From NCBI GenBank assembly GCA_002368175.1, contig AP018172.1, positions 5,211,001 through 5,275,000 of the forward strand: DNA of 64,000 nt, in the 5' to 3' direction. This DNA comes from Calothrix sp. NIES-2098. GTDB taxonomy: Bacteria; Cyanobacteriota; Cyanobacteriia; Cyanobacteriales; Nostocaceae. Below are positions 16,707 to 25,972 of the stretch, one piece after another. The notes beneath the pieces are model-generated. The model saw nothing but the letters and a program-made list of their open reading frames with translations, searched no databases and had not been told where the DNA came from. The position numbers and the translations under genes were made by a program. Positions within the stretch are counted from its first letter, which is position 1. Each line of letters starts with the position of its first letter.

Positions 16707-17137
16707 TTAAGGGAGATTACAGAATAAATCGTAAGTATATAAGTGGCGATAAAGACTGTTAATTACTAATAGTTTTTCAGGAGTGAGTTTTTCCACAACG
16801 ATACCTCGGTCAAAAACAAGTATAAAGTCATTCTGGTGGAGACTAGAGTATTGTTCGTTCGATATGGAACTTCTAATTCTTTTGTGAGAGGAAGATAGAG
16901 TATCAGAGAATATCTCCTCACTGCTTGTTGAATTTCCACATATATATTTGTACTAGTCAGTTCTTCATCTTGTTGTGACTTCCATAACCTCCGGACTTGA
17001 CTTAAGTCTGATGCTATGTTTGAATTACTTGCAACCATACTCAACAATGGAAAGCTAAATGCTTTTGTTGTGGGAGATGGTTGGTTATTTATATATTCCA
17101 TATCTCCCTGAACCCTTAACAACAAAGAGGAGTTCAT
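16707..17137 (-). pseudogene. Frameshifted C-terminal remnant of an ABC exporter
   Basis: Two frames carry coding-like sequence. From about 16,930 down to the stop at 16,707 the frame reads TSSEEIFSDTL, then NDFILVFDRGIVVE, KLTPEKLL and INSLYRHLY. This aligns with the end of ABC exporter ATPases, TSALD..E..I...L, then aDlIlVldrGxivE, then eeLl..xGlYrhLy. The H-loop histidine is lost (SISNEQYSSL against the usual IAHRLSTL). The overlapping 123-residue frame from 17,137 continues in the wrong frame over this part. The Walker A, Walker B and membrane domains are absent. HetC-like identity is suggested by the nearby hetP only. Confidence 0.6.
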
Positions 17138-17965
17138 GGCTAAATTAGGTTTTTGGGTAATTTATTTAACTGTAATGTGGCGAGTACGTTCAGTATAAGT
17201 AGTACTAAATTCTTTCACTGTTAGGATTTTGTCATTTTAAAAGCCTCTACAAAATGCAATTATTTGTGTTGTTAATCACCAATTGCTCAGTTATCATTTT
17301 TCAGCGGCTTTTCGTAAGTGAAAGTTTGAAAGAAATCACTAGCAAAATCCATGTTTTTTATTGGCAGTCTTCTAATCAACTGCTGATAACTTCTGATAAA
17401 AATTGGACTAAGGTCTTTTTGAGACTGACTCAGTTACTTACTTGTTAACCAGTAAGAATTGATTTTACAGCCTTTTTTATGTATTTGCAGTCACATAGGA
17501 TGAAGCATGAAAATATAATTCTACAGTAAGTTTGAATAATTTTCATACCAAAAAACTACATTTATAGTATTGATTTTTACAGAAACTAAGGAAAAATGAT
17601 TTTGTGAGCGAGTAAAAATTGTTAACGCACGACATAAAATTGGCGAGATTAGAACTCTCAATTACTAAGGATAGCGATGCTGGATATTTTGAAAACACTG
17701 GTCTTGAGGTTTCAACATTTTGCATCTTTGTTAGTATTACTTATCTTTTCCTTTTAATTTTGAAACACCCGGAAAATAAAATCGCAGTTATAAATACTTA
17801 CAGCCTCAGCTACAAGTAAATTTAGCTGCAAAACGCAAATAATAAAACGTATATATTTTTTTTAATGTATATTTGGTTGCAATTTTTCGATTAGTTAATT
17901 AAAGCGAAAGGGATGAGGCAGGGGAGAAAAACTTCTCCAGTATCCAATCCCCAGTGCCCGATGCC
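17138..17965. other. Gene-poor AT-rich stretch
   Basis: Only short frames of about 60 codons on both strands, with hydrophobic and Lys/Asn/Phe-rich translations typical of AT-rich non-coding DNA. Nothing could be matched to an ABC membrane domain or another family. It probably contains further decayed sequence of the island. Confidence 0.4.
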
Positions 17966-20386
17966 TTATTGCCCAATCACTAAGTAAATTGCCCAAATAG
18001 CCATTGCCCGCAGGTAGGTACTAGCACGAAAAGTTCCAGATGCGGTGATCGCTTCGGGTGTGCGGAATTGTAGCCCGTTGTTGTACATTTGCTGCACTAC
18101 AGCTTGTGTTAAGCGCCATGCTTCATCCTGCATTCCCATCTGTACAAGAAAAGCCGCTAGTCCAAAGTTGATACCTGTCCAGACTTCTAGTGGGTGAGTA
18201 GCTTTAGGGTTTTCTGGGGAACCGTCGGGAAGAACACCATTTGCAGCACCGAACTGACCATTTTGGAACTTGAGAAAGCAAGCATCATACACAGTTTTGA
18301 GGGCAGAGAGGGCGCGATCGCTATCTACAATATCTGATAATCCCAATAACCGCGCATAAAATTGTCCGCACAACTGATCTGCCATTACTACATCAGAACC
18401 ACTCTCGCTATCGAGACGGTAATATTGCCCATTCCAAAGTTTTTCTTCGTAGATGGGGCGAGATTGTTGCAACCAAGTCTCATAGGTGGATTTTTGAACT
18501 GCCAAGACGCGAAGGTCGCCAAGGTTACTTTCGAGTAAAATATCGCTAATGGCGATCGCAGCTTCCAAAGCCGCTAACCACAAACCGCCGCAATATGCGC
18601 TAACACCTTGCAGTCGCCAATCATCAAAAGTTTGATCTGGCGCACCGGAATTTTCGGGAATTCCATCGCCATCTAGATCGAAAGTTTTTAGGTAGTCGAG
18701 GGTTTGGACGATCGCATCCCAACAATCTGCTAGGAACTGTACATCATTAGCACCCGTGAGCAGAAAATCTCGGTATACTTGCAATACAAAATCGCTGCCT
18801 AAATCTTTCCACAAATTGCAGTCTTGGTAGCAGGTGTAGTTAGTTTTCTCCCAGACGTGTTCGTTAGGTGCGCCTAAATCGTGGGGTGTAGCGCCTGCGA
18901 CTTTGCGAACGGCAGTTGTCGTGTCTGCGCCAATTGTATAGTAATAGCCAATAACGCGTTGGCGATCGTCACTTTGGGGGATCGCCCGTGCAAAAGCCCG
19001 CATCACTGATTTTTCCAGTTCCGGAAACAACATCAGCAAGGCGAAAGAACCATATAACCGCACATCTAAACTTTCATACCAGCGATAATCTAAGCATTCT
19101 AATACGGCAAATTGACCGATGGGATCGAGTTCTGAGGCTGCACTCCAGAGAGTACCACCACTGGTAAGGTCATAAAGCTCGTTAAATAGAGCCATTTTAA
19201 ACCAAGCTGGTAAATCTTCTCGGTCGAGGATGGGTTGTTGCCAACTTTGAATCTGCGATCGCCAATTTTGATATTCTGTTAACGCAGTAGATGCGATCGC
19301 CCAAGCATTCTCACCGCTTCTGTCAAAAAAATCTGTATATCTGCGGTGATAATTAACTCCGGTGGCAAATTCTGTTACTGGAAAATCCCAAGCTAAGACG
19401 AAGGGAAGTTCTAGAGATTCCCCTGGTTGCAGAGTAAAACGGAGTGCGATCGCTGCCCCGATTTGTGTATTATCTGCTGCTGGCGTTGCATCAACATAAT
19501 TGGGCAAAGAACCATCACGAGCAAAGCTTTGCCACAGTTCGTCACCCGTACCAGCCGGATTCCAGCGCGTATGATAAAACACTTCCACTTGGGGATGCTT
19601 CAACGTGGCAATACACCAGCTACCATCTCCTTCTTGGACGGGTGCATTACGAGCAACTTGGGATAAAAGACAACCAAGGTATTGCTCATTTTCCACTAAT
19701 TGATTGTAATTACCTTGACTCTCGCCCAAACGCGGCTGATACTCATATACCGGACTCCCATCATCGCGAATTTTCACTTCCGGCGACTTCAAAGCATTAG
19801 TAAACCAGCCCACCATATTTTGCCAAGCGAGCATAATGCTAAGAGTAATCGGTGCATTCGTGGGATTATGCGCCTTCCACAGAAATATCGCCACTGGATA
19901 ACTAGTTTCTTTGTAGTTATTTGCCCAGATGGGGGAAAATTGCTCGCAAGTTAGCTGTGCTTTGAAGACATTTTCGTAAACAAACCAACTACGGGGATAT
20001 AGCGCGTGATAAGTACCCGTGTGGGAAGTCTCTGCTGCTTGTTGGCTAGATGGATACCATCGCCAAGCAGCTAGACTACCATCCTCAGGTACTTGGGTAG
20101 ATAAAGCATAAGCTTGGGAAGATGAGCCATGAGACTCAAACACGCTAAATTGACAAGCGGGAATATTCTTAAAAGTATGCTCTCCCCCGTCAATGTGCCA
20201 GAGATTAAAGTCTCCCCGTGAAGAACGCCCGATACAACCAGCACCAAAGCCACCTAAAGGCATACCATGCCAAGGGCCATCATCAATATTGCTAGCGTAA
20301 CGGACAGTGTAGGGGTTATCCCAACCAAGACCAATGGGACGATTCCAAGTGTAAGGGGGGATTATGGAAGAGAGCAGATTTTTCAT
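17966..20386 (-). CDS. GH116 family glycoside hydrolase (GBA2-like beta-glucosidase)
   Basis: An 806-residue protein related to non-lysosomal glucosylceramidase GBA2 and bacterial GH116 beta-glucosidases. The N-terminal beta-sandwich (about 15-330) contains GMPLGGFGAGCIGRSSRGDF, a family hallmark. The C-terminal (alpha/alpha)6 barrel contains FNELYDLTSGGTLW with the expected nucleophile Glu, DGDGIPENSGAPDQTFDDW with the expected acid/base Asp, and YCGGLWLAAL. No signal peptide, so cytoplasmic. ATG 20386 gives the family start; the open frame reaches 20488. The natural substrate in cyanobacteria is not established. Confidence 0.9.
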   Translation of the reverse strand: MKNLLSSIIPPYTWNRPIGLGWDNPYTVRYASNIDDGPWHGMPLGGFGAGCIGRSSRGDFNLWHIDGGEHTFKNIPACQFSVFESHGSSSQAYALSTQVPEDGSLAAWRWYPSSQQAAETSHTGTYHALYPRSWFVYENVFKAQLTCEQFSPIWANNYKETSYPVAIFLWKAHNPTNAPITLSIMLAWQNMVGWFTNALKSPEVKIRDDGSPVYEYQPRLGESQGNYNQLVENEQYLGCLLSQVARNAPVQEGDGSWCIATLKHPQVEVFYHTRWNPAGTGDELWQSFARDGSLPNYVDATPAADNTQIGAAIALRFTLQPGESLELPFVLAWDFPVTEFATGVNYHRRYTDFFDRSGENAWAIASTALTEYQNWRSQIQSWQQPILDREDLPAWFKMALFNELYDLTSGGTLWSAASELDPIGQFAVLECLDYRWYESLDVRLYGSFALLMLFPELEKSVMRAFARAIPQSDDRQRVIGYYYTIGADTTTAVRKVAGATPHDLGAPNEHVWEKTNYTCYQDCNLWKDLGSDFVLQVYRDFLLTGANDVQFLADCWDAIVQTLDYLKTFDLDGDGIPENSGAPDQTFDDWRLQGVSAYCGGLWLAALEAAIAISDILLESNLGDLRVLAVQKSTYETWLQQSRPIYEEKLWNGQYYRLDSESGSDVVMADQLCGQFYARLLGLSDIVDSDRALSALKTVYDACFLKFQNGQFGAANGVLPDGSPENPKATHPLEVWTGINFGLAAFLVQMGMQDEAWRLTQAVVQQMYNNGLQFRTPEAITASGTFRASTYLRAMAIWAIYLVIGQ

Positions 20387-20560
20387 CGCCTGATTATACA
20401 GCGTGCAGTTACGGTAATGAAGACTAGCGCGATGTGCAATTTTTCTCAAGTCAAAGGCGGTACTGACTTCAATGTTGTTACCGAGCAATACAAATTGGTT
20501 GTGACAGAAACTTTCGAGATAGCATTAAATTAAGTGCAAGTTTAATGCATAATCAACTCT

Positions 20561-20851
20561 ATGCTCAACATTAGTCGAGACATTCATTCACTCTCTAGCT
20601 TTAAGCGCAATACGGTAGAATTCCTCCAGCAGATGAAGCAGACAGGAAAACCTGTAGTGCTGACAGTTAATGGTAAAGCTGAACTTGTTGTTCAAGATGC
20701 CGAATCTTATCAAAAACTCTTGGATACCTTAGAAAGATTAGAAGCGATCGCTGGAATTAAGCAGGGGCTAGAAGATGTAGAAGCTGGTAGAACTACCACT
20801 ATGAGCGAATTTGAGCAAGAAATGCAGCAAAAGTATGGCATTTCAAGTTAG
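20561..20851 (+). CDS. Type II antitoxin, Phd/YefM family
   Basis: A 96-residue protein whose N-terminal DNA-binding fold has the Phd/YefM pattern: SSFKRNTVEFLQQMKQTGKPVVLTVNGKAELVVQDAESYQKLLD. The acidic helical tail (EDVEAGRTTTMSEFEQEM) would wrap the toxin. It overlaps the toxin start by 17 bp, the usual coupling for such pairs, and likely represses the shared promoter with the toxin as co-repressor. Confidence 0.92.
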   Translation: MLNISRDIHSLSSFKRNTVEFLQQMKQTGKPVVLTVNGKAELVVQDAESYQKLLDTLERLEAIAGIKQGLEDVEAGRTTTMSEFEQEMQQKYGISS

Positions 20852-21170
20852 GTTAACTCAGACTGCAAGATCTGAAGTTGAGAGTGCTTACTCTTGGTTA
20901 AGACAGCGCAATCCAGTTTATGCGGATAAATGGTTTCGGGAGTTAATGGATACTATTGCTACTCTGCAAGAAAAGCCACTACGTTGTGCTTTAGCTCCAG
21001 AAAATGATGCATTTACAGAAGAAATCCGTCAACTTATTTATGGTAAGTCCAGAAATAAGTACCGGATTTTGTTCAGTATTCGGGAAAATACGGTTTTTGT
21101 GCTTCATGTACGTCATAGTTCGCAAGCGCCACTGATGGGCGAGGAAGTTGACGAGGAAGAAGAATTTTGA
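20835..21170 (+). CDS. Type II toxin, RelE/ParE superfamily
   Basis: A 111-residue protein from ATG 20835, overlapping the antitoxin 3' end. It shows the RelE/ParE fold: QVRLTQTARSEVESAYSWL at the start, FRELMDTIATLQEKPLRC in the helical hairpin, and the beta-strand end YRILFSIRENTVFVLHVRHSS. Members either cleave mRNA on the ribosome or poison gyrase; the RIL..I..N.V.VLHVRH end is common to both, so the target is undecided. A short acidic tail (EEVDEEEEF) is unusual. Confidence 0.9.
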   Translation: MAFQVRLTQTARSEVESAYSWLRQRNPVYADKWFRELMDTIATLQEKPLRCALAPENDAFTEEIRQLIYGKSRNKYRILFSIRENTVFVLHVRHSSQAPLMGEEVDEEEEF

Positions 21171-21290
21171 TAGTTGAAAGCGTAGCGATCGCTCTCCCTT
21201 GAAAATCAGAATATTTATTGCTACGTATTGAAATTAAACTTGTATCTGTGGGCACACTAAATTTTAGCAGCATACTGGAGAATAATTCCT

Positions 21291-21764
21291 ATGTCCACAG
21301 CCTCAATAAGTGCAACACTAGCGCAAAAACAGAGAGATGAGGTGTTGCAAGCCATTGCCACTATTAAAGAAAAGCTACCATTTTTGATTGATTTAACTAA
21401 CGAGGAGCGTAAAGCTTTACCGAAGATGGGGGATAAAAGCCGCGCCTTTGTCAGTAAAGCATTGGAGGTGGCGACACAGAATCCAGAGTTTTTACCGCGA
21501 TCGTTTGACCTGGAAGAGATGCGGAAAGACGTACAATTATTTGAGGCATTGTATCCAGTATTGCTGTCACTTTCCCAATTACATGAATTGGTGGATGATA
21601 CATCTTTGGCAGTGGGTAGCGAAGCTTATGCAGCCGCCTTGCAGGTGTATAACTACGCCAAAGCTAGCGGACAAGGTGGTGGTTTAGAGACAGTAGTTGA
21701 CGAAATGGGGCAAAGGTTCGCTCGTAAATCTCGGAAGTCCAAGCAGCAAGAAGCAGCGTTGTAG
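21291..21764 (+). CDS. Conserved cyanobacterial protein, unknown function
   Basis: A 157-residue, mostly helical soluble protein. It includes LPFLIDLTNEERKALPKMGDKSRAF and a central VQLFEALYPVLLSLSQLHELVDDT helix, then a Lys/Arg-rich tail. No signal or membrane segment and no catalytic motif. It is preceded by the toxin-antitoxin pair but separated by 120 bp. A 42-bp repeat array begins just after its stop. Confidence 0.7.
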   Translation: MSTASISATLAQKQRDEVLQAIATIKEKLPFLIDLTNEERKALPKMGDKSRAFVSKALEVATQNPEFLPRSFDLEEMRKDVQLFEALYPVLLSLSQLHELVDDTSLAVGSEAYAAALQVYNYAKASGQGGGLETVVDEMGQRFARKSRKSKQQEAAL

Positions 21765-21789
21765 AAAATAACTCGGTAGTTGCACTTCA

Positions 21790-21945
21790 AAGGTGCAACG
21801 TTGCAGTTCAGAACTCGGATGTTCGAGTAAATTACTCGGCGTTCCGAGTTCAGAACACGAAACTTCACCTTCAGAACACCAAAGTTCGAGATCGGAACAC
21901 GAAACTTCGCCTTCAGAACACCAACGTTCGAGATCAAAAGGTGAA
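21790..21945. repeat. 42-bp-period repeat array, copy 1
   Basis: The sequence CACGAAACTTC recurs at 21856 and 21898, exactly 42 bp apart, with degenerate units on the left. Core words are GGAACAC, CTTCAGAACACCAA and GTTCGAGATC. It is the inverse orientation of the array at 48,010-48,310, with which it shares the GGAACACCAAACTTCG theme. Minus-strand frames through it are by-products of a period divisible by three. Confidence 0.75.
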
Positions 21946-22129
21946 TGATGGTGAAAAAAACGCGATCGCTCGTGCTTTGAACTCGGAACTTCCTGCTTTG
22001 AGGTGCAACAGCCGAGATTCAAAAGCGATCCCTTGCTTATATAGTATTTCTCATGTGGATGCAATACGCGCTGAGGGCACTGCCGTGCCCCTACAATCTG
22101 TCGCATTCTTTTTTAAAATTGGTATAACT

Positions 22130-22510
22130 TTAATTTTTTACTTTTCTCTTGGTGCTATTTTCTAACCACAAAACTGTAGCAGTGCCTATTGTATAAGCAA
22201 TTATATCTTTCCAATCAAATGTACTTCCTAACGCAACAGCTATAATCTTATATTTTTGCCATCCCAATTGATTTACAAAATTAAAATATTGCAGAATTTC
22301 AATAATACAAGAAAACACAAGAACTGATAAAGCTACGATGGTGGAATTTATATTCCAAAAAGCTCTCACAAAACAATAAATTAGTATCACTACTAAAACA
22401 TCACCAATAAAAGGACGGATGAAACCATCATCGATAAAAACAGCAATACCTACCTCTATTAAAAACAATATGAGTGTGAAATAGAAGTATTTTTTGTTGA
22501 AAGTAAACAT
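22130..22510 (-). CDS. DUF2809 family integral membrane protein
   Basis: A 126-residue protein with about four transmembrane helices and the DUF2809 hallmarks FIRPFIGDVLVVILIY, IEILQYFNFVNQLG and ALGSTFDWKDIIAYTIG. The fold resembles a VanZ-like membrane protein. Members are widespread in bacteria with no established function. It stands alone between the repeat region and the divergent AraC-Ogt gene. Confidence 0.85.
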   Translation of the reverse strand: MFTFNKKYFYFTLILFLIEVGIAVFIDDGFIRPFIGDVLVVILIYCFVRAFWNINSTIVALSVLVFSCIIEILQYFNFVNQLGWQKYKIIAVALGSTFDWKDIIAYTIGTATVLWLENSTKRKVKN

Positions 22511-22737
22511 GGTAATAGATATACTATTCTCTTGATTGCAATATATAGGAATCAGATAGAATCAGCTTTCATAAGCTACAATTTTTTAATTACAATCTGC
22601 TAAAAAATGTAATGGAAAATTCTCTGAGAGGCGAACATCTAATCTAACACCAAGTTCTAAAACCGCAAGAAACGGGTGGTTTTTGATCTACACCGTCTGT
22701 AAAGTAGGAAAATGCAGATGGGGTGAATCATGTATCG

Positions 22738-23592
22738 ATGAATAGTGTAAATGTCTCTGACAGCAAAGACTACAGCCGAATTGCTCAGGCGATCGCATTT
22801 ATGCGGCAAAATCACCTGAGTCAACCTGATTTAGCAACTGTGGCACAGCACATAGGGCTGAGTGAGTATCATTTCCAACGGTTATTTACCCAATGGGCGG
22901 GTATCAGTCCCAAAAAGTTTTTGCAATATCTGACTGTGGAATACGCCAAGTCAAAAATTATCGAAACGAAAAGCCTTTTAGACCTAACCCTAGATGTGGG
23001 GTTGTCGAGTCCGGGGCGATTACACGATCTGTTTGTGAACTTAGAAGCGATGTCTCCTGGTGAGTTCAAAACAGGCGGAGCAGGTTTGCAAATTCGTTAT
23101 GGCATTCATGACACTTTATTTGGTCAATCTCTAATCGCTACAACATCTCGTGGTATTTGTAACTTATATTTCTTAGATAACGCAGATGAGCAGACTGGCG
23201 AGCAAATACTGCGTCGTTCGTGGAAAAGTGCGGAAATTATTCACGACGAACAAACCACCCAACCCTTGCACGACCAGATTTTTCATCCCAATAGCTTGAA
23301 TGTTGATAAGCCATTAACACTGCTAGTTAAGGGAACTAATTTTCAGATTCAAGTTTGGAAAGCACTTTTACAAATACCCTTTGGGGGTATGACAACTTAT
23401 CAGAAAATTGCGGAAATGATTGGTCGCCCAACTGCTGCGAGAGCCGTTGGTAATGCTGTGGGTAATAATCCCATTGCCTACATCATTCCATGTCATCGCG
23501 CGATCCGAGAATCAGGGGAACTAGGCGGCTATCACTGGGGCTTGGAGCGTAAAGCAGTCATGTTGGGCTGGGAAGCAAGTTGTAAAATTTGA
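22738..23592 (+). CDS. AraC-type HTH fused to methylated-DNA--cysteine methyltransferase
   Basis: A 284-residue Ada-like fusion. The N-terminal part (about 5-100) is an AraC HTH pair with LATVAQHIGLSEYHFQRLF and SPKKFLQYLTVEYAK. The C-terminal part is the Ogt domain with active-site PCHRAIR, in which the Cys accepts the alkyl group from O6-alkylguanine. The N-terminal Ada phosphotriester-accepting Cys domain is missing, so it is a shortened Ada. ATG 22738 is chosen over the GTG at 22723. It may both repair alkylated DNA and regulate genes, though without the methylphosphotriester sensor the trigger is unclear. Confidence 0.9.
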   Translation: MNSVNVSDSKDYSRIAQAIAFMRQNHLSQPDLATVAQHIGLSEYHFQRLFTQWAGISPKKFLQYLTVEYAKSKIIETKSLLDLTLDVGLSSPGRLHDLFVNLEAMSPGEFKTGGAGLQIRYGIHDTLFGQSLIATTSRGICNLYFLDNADEQTGEQILRRSWKSAEIIHDEQTTQPLHDQIFHPNSLNVDKPLTLLVKGTNFQIQVWKALLQIPFGGMTTYQKIAEMIGRPTAARAVGNAVGNNPIAYIIPCHRAIRESGELGGYHWGLERKAVMLGWEASCKI

Positions 23593-23647
23593 CGCTGAAA
23601 GTTTCAGTATTTTCTCTAATGATTTGGGAACTATAAAGCCAGCCTTA

Positions 23648-25933
23648 ATGGCGATAATATGCCAGACACTTGCTCAAATCATGTCGTTGCACCCTGCCAA
23701 GTTAACTCAGCTAGTGACACTCCGCTTGATTCTTGTTGTTCCCTTTGTGCTACAAATTTTTGTGGCTGTGGGATTAGTTGGATATTTCTCATTCAAAAAC
23801 GGTCAGAAAGCAGTTAACGATCTCGCCGAGCAGTTGATCGACAAAGCTAGTCAGCAGGTGGATAACCGTTTAGATACGTATCTGGCGTTGCCAATTCAAT
23901 TAACCGAGATTAATGTTGATGCGATCGCCAACAAAGAATTGAATCTCAAAGATCTAATTACCAGTGGGCGTTATTTTTGGAGACAAGCTAAAGCTTTTAG
24001 ACACCTCAGTTATGCTGGATACACATTAACGAATGGTAAAGAAGCAGGAGCAGGACGCTGGGTTAAAGGAGTTGACTTGCTGCTCTATGAAAATCTGGGA
24101 AAAGGTAAAGCCTCAGACTACCTCGTTGACGATAAAGGCAACCGCACTAAACTTTTACAAAGCTATGACTACCATCCGTTGACCGAACCTTGGTACACAG
24201 ATTCCGTCACCGCAGGCAAGCTCGTTTGGAGTAGCATAAAGGCGGCTGAAATTACTAATGTGGCTTTCACTGAGACGGGAAAAGCTCTACAACAGCCAGA
24301 TAATCCCTTAGATGCTAGCCTTGAATATTACATTACTGTTTCTGCGGTGGCTCCGTTCTATGACAAAAATCATAAGTTACTGGGTGTAACGGGTATCGAT
24401 CTGACTCTGACCAGTATTAGTGATTTTCTTCGCCACCTAAAAGCCACTCCTTCTGGACAGGTTTTTATTATCGAACGTAATGGCAAATTGGTGGGTAGTT
24501 CGGGTAATTATCCTATTCTGTACAAGCTGAATGACCAAGTTGAACGGTACAGTGTTCTCGATATTCCCGATCGCCTTATTCGGACTGTGGCACAGGAGTT
24601 ACAAAAGCGATTTCATACTCTGCAAGCAATCCAGAACGAGCCAGAGTTTGACATATCTTTCAATGGACAAAAACAGTTTGTTCAGGTTAAACCGTGGCGA
24701 GACAAGTACGGTTTAGACTGGCTGCTGGTTGTGACTGTACCTGAATCTGATTTTATGGCACAAATCAATGCCAACAATCGCACAACTATTTTGCTATGTT
24801 TGGGGGCTTTGGTTGTCGCCACAATTTTAGGAATTTACACCTCGCAGTGGATAACTAGGCCAATTTTGCGGTTGAGTCAAGCAGCCGAGGCGATCGCCAA
24901 TGGTAAACTCGATCAAAGCGTCAAACCTTCAAAGGTCAAAGAATTGGGCATTCTGGCTCATGCATTCAACTACATGACCCAGCAATTACAAGAATCATTC
25001 ATGGTTTTGGCAAAAACCAATGAGCAATTAGAACAACGAGTAGAGGAACGTACTGCTGAACTCACAAATACTCTCGAAGAATTGCAAAAAACCCAAGCGC
25101 TGATGATTCAATCGGAAAAAATGTCCAGCCTAGGGCAAATGGTTGCAGGAGTTGCCCACGAAATTAACAATCCGGTTAACTTTATTCATGGCAATATCAG
25201 CTTTATCAATGAATATACTCAATGTCTTTTGGAGTTAGTGCAACTATACCAAACTGAATACCCCGAACCCACATCAGTAATTGCAGAGACAATTGTCGAT
25301 GTTGATTTGGACTTTCTTAGCGAAGATTTGCTGAAACTACTCGCATCAATGAAACTGGGGACTGAACGCATCCGCGAAATTGTCAAATCTCTCCGCAATT
25401 TCTCGCGATTGGATGAAGCCGACATCAAGGAGGTTGATATTCATGAAGGAATTGAGAGTACGTTGCTGATTTTGCAACATCGCCTGCAAACTCAACCAGA
25501 TTCATCGGCGATCGCTGTCATTCGAGATTATGGTAACTTGCCTCTAGTAGAGTGTTATCCTGGGCAACTCAACCAAGTTTTGATGAATATCTTAGTTAAT
25601 GCTATTGATGCGCTCGAAGATATTCAGGATCGTGCCAGTCAAATTACCATCCGCACCTCAGTTATTGATTCGCAGTGCGTCCAAATTGCGATCGCCGATA
25701 ACGGACTGGGTATGACAGAAACAGTTCGCCAACGCATTTTTGACCCTTTCTTTACTACCAAACCTGTAGGAAAAGGTACGGGTATGGGTATGTCAATCGC
25801 CTATCAAATCATTACCCAAAAACATGGCGGCAAATTAGAGTGTTTTTCAACTCCTGGTAAAGGAACAGAGTTTTTGATTCAAATTCCTCTTTGCCAGTTA
25901 GCCTCATTAGATCGCAGTGTCTCCCTAAACTAA
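23648..25933 (+). CDS. Cache/HAMP-domain sensor histidine kinase
   Basis: A 761-residue membrane kinase. TM1 (about 27-47) is followed by a large extracytoplasmic double-Cache region (about 50-375) containing WYTDSVTAGKLVWSS and LLGVTGIDLTL. TM2 is near 385-405, then HAMP, a coiled coil, and HisKA with phosphoacceptor His in GVAHEINNPVNF. The HATPase domain shows DNGLGM, FDPFFTTKPVGKGTGMGM. Several starts are possible; ATG 23648 keeps a short N-terminal tail, and TTG 23624 or ATG 23681 are alternatives. No response regulator is adjacent, so the partner is unknown. The ligand is probably a small organic molecule, as for many Cache domains. Confidence 0.92.
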   Translation: MAIICQTLAQIMSLHPAKLTQLVTLRLILVVPFVLQIFVAVGLVGYFSFKNGQKAVNDLAEQLIDKASQQVDNRLDTYLALPIQLTEINVDAIANKELNLKDLITSGRYFWRQAKAFRHLSYAGYTLTNGKEAGAGRWVKGVDLLLYENLGKGKASDYLVDDKGNRTKLLQSYDYHPLTEPWYTDSVTAGKLVWSSIKAAEITNVAFTETGKALQQPDNPLDASLEYYITVSAVAPFYDKNHKLLGVTGIDLTLTSISDFLRHLKATPSGQVFIIERNGKLVGSSGNYPILYKLNDQVERYSVLDIPDRLIRTVAQELQKRFHTLQAIQNEPEFDISFNGQKQFVQVKPWRDKYGLDWLLVVTVPESDFMAQINANNRTTILLCLGALVVATILGIYTSQWITRPILRLSQAAEAIANGKLDQSVKPSKVKELGILAHAFNYMTQQLQESFMVLAKTNEQLEQRVEERTAELTNTLEELQKTQALMIQSEKMSSLGQMVAGVAHEINNPVNFIHGNISFINEYTQCLLELVQLYQTEYPEPTSVIAETIVDVDLDFLSEDLLKLLASMKLGTERIREIVKSLRNFSRLDEADIKEVDIHEGIESTLLILQHRLQTQPDSSAIAVIRDYGNLPLVECYPGQLNQVLMNILVNAIDALEDIQDRASQITIRTSVIDSQCVQIAIADNGLGMTETVRQRIFDPFFTTKPVGKGTGMGMSIAYQIITQKHGGKLECFSTPGKGTEFLIQIPLCQLASLDRSVSLN

Positions 25934-25972
25934 GAATGACGAAATTACAAGGCTTTTTTGTAGAGGCTTGTA

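Noticed and set aside
16766..17137. An intact 123-residue gene
   Set aside because: Its C-terminal half reads across the true frame of an ABC-ATPase end; treated as a pseudogene.
21653..22106. Two overlapping minus-strand proteins of 94 and 140 residues
   Set aside because: Both arise from the 42-bp repeat and overlap the 3' end of the 157-residue gene; the repeat period keeps the frames open.
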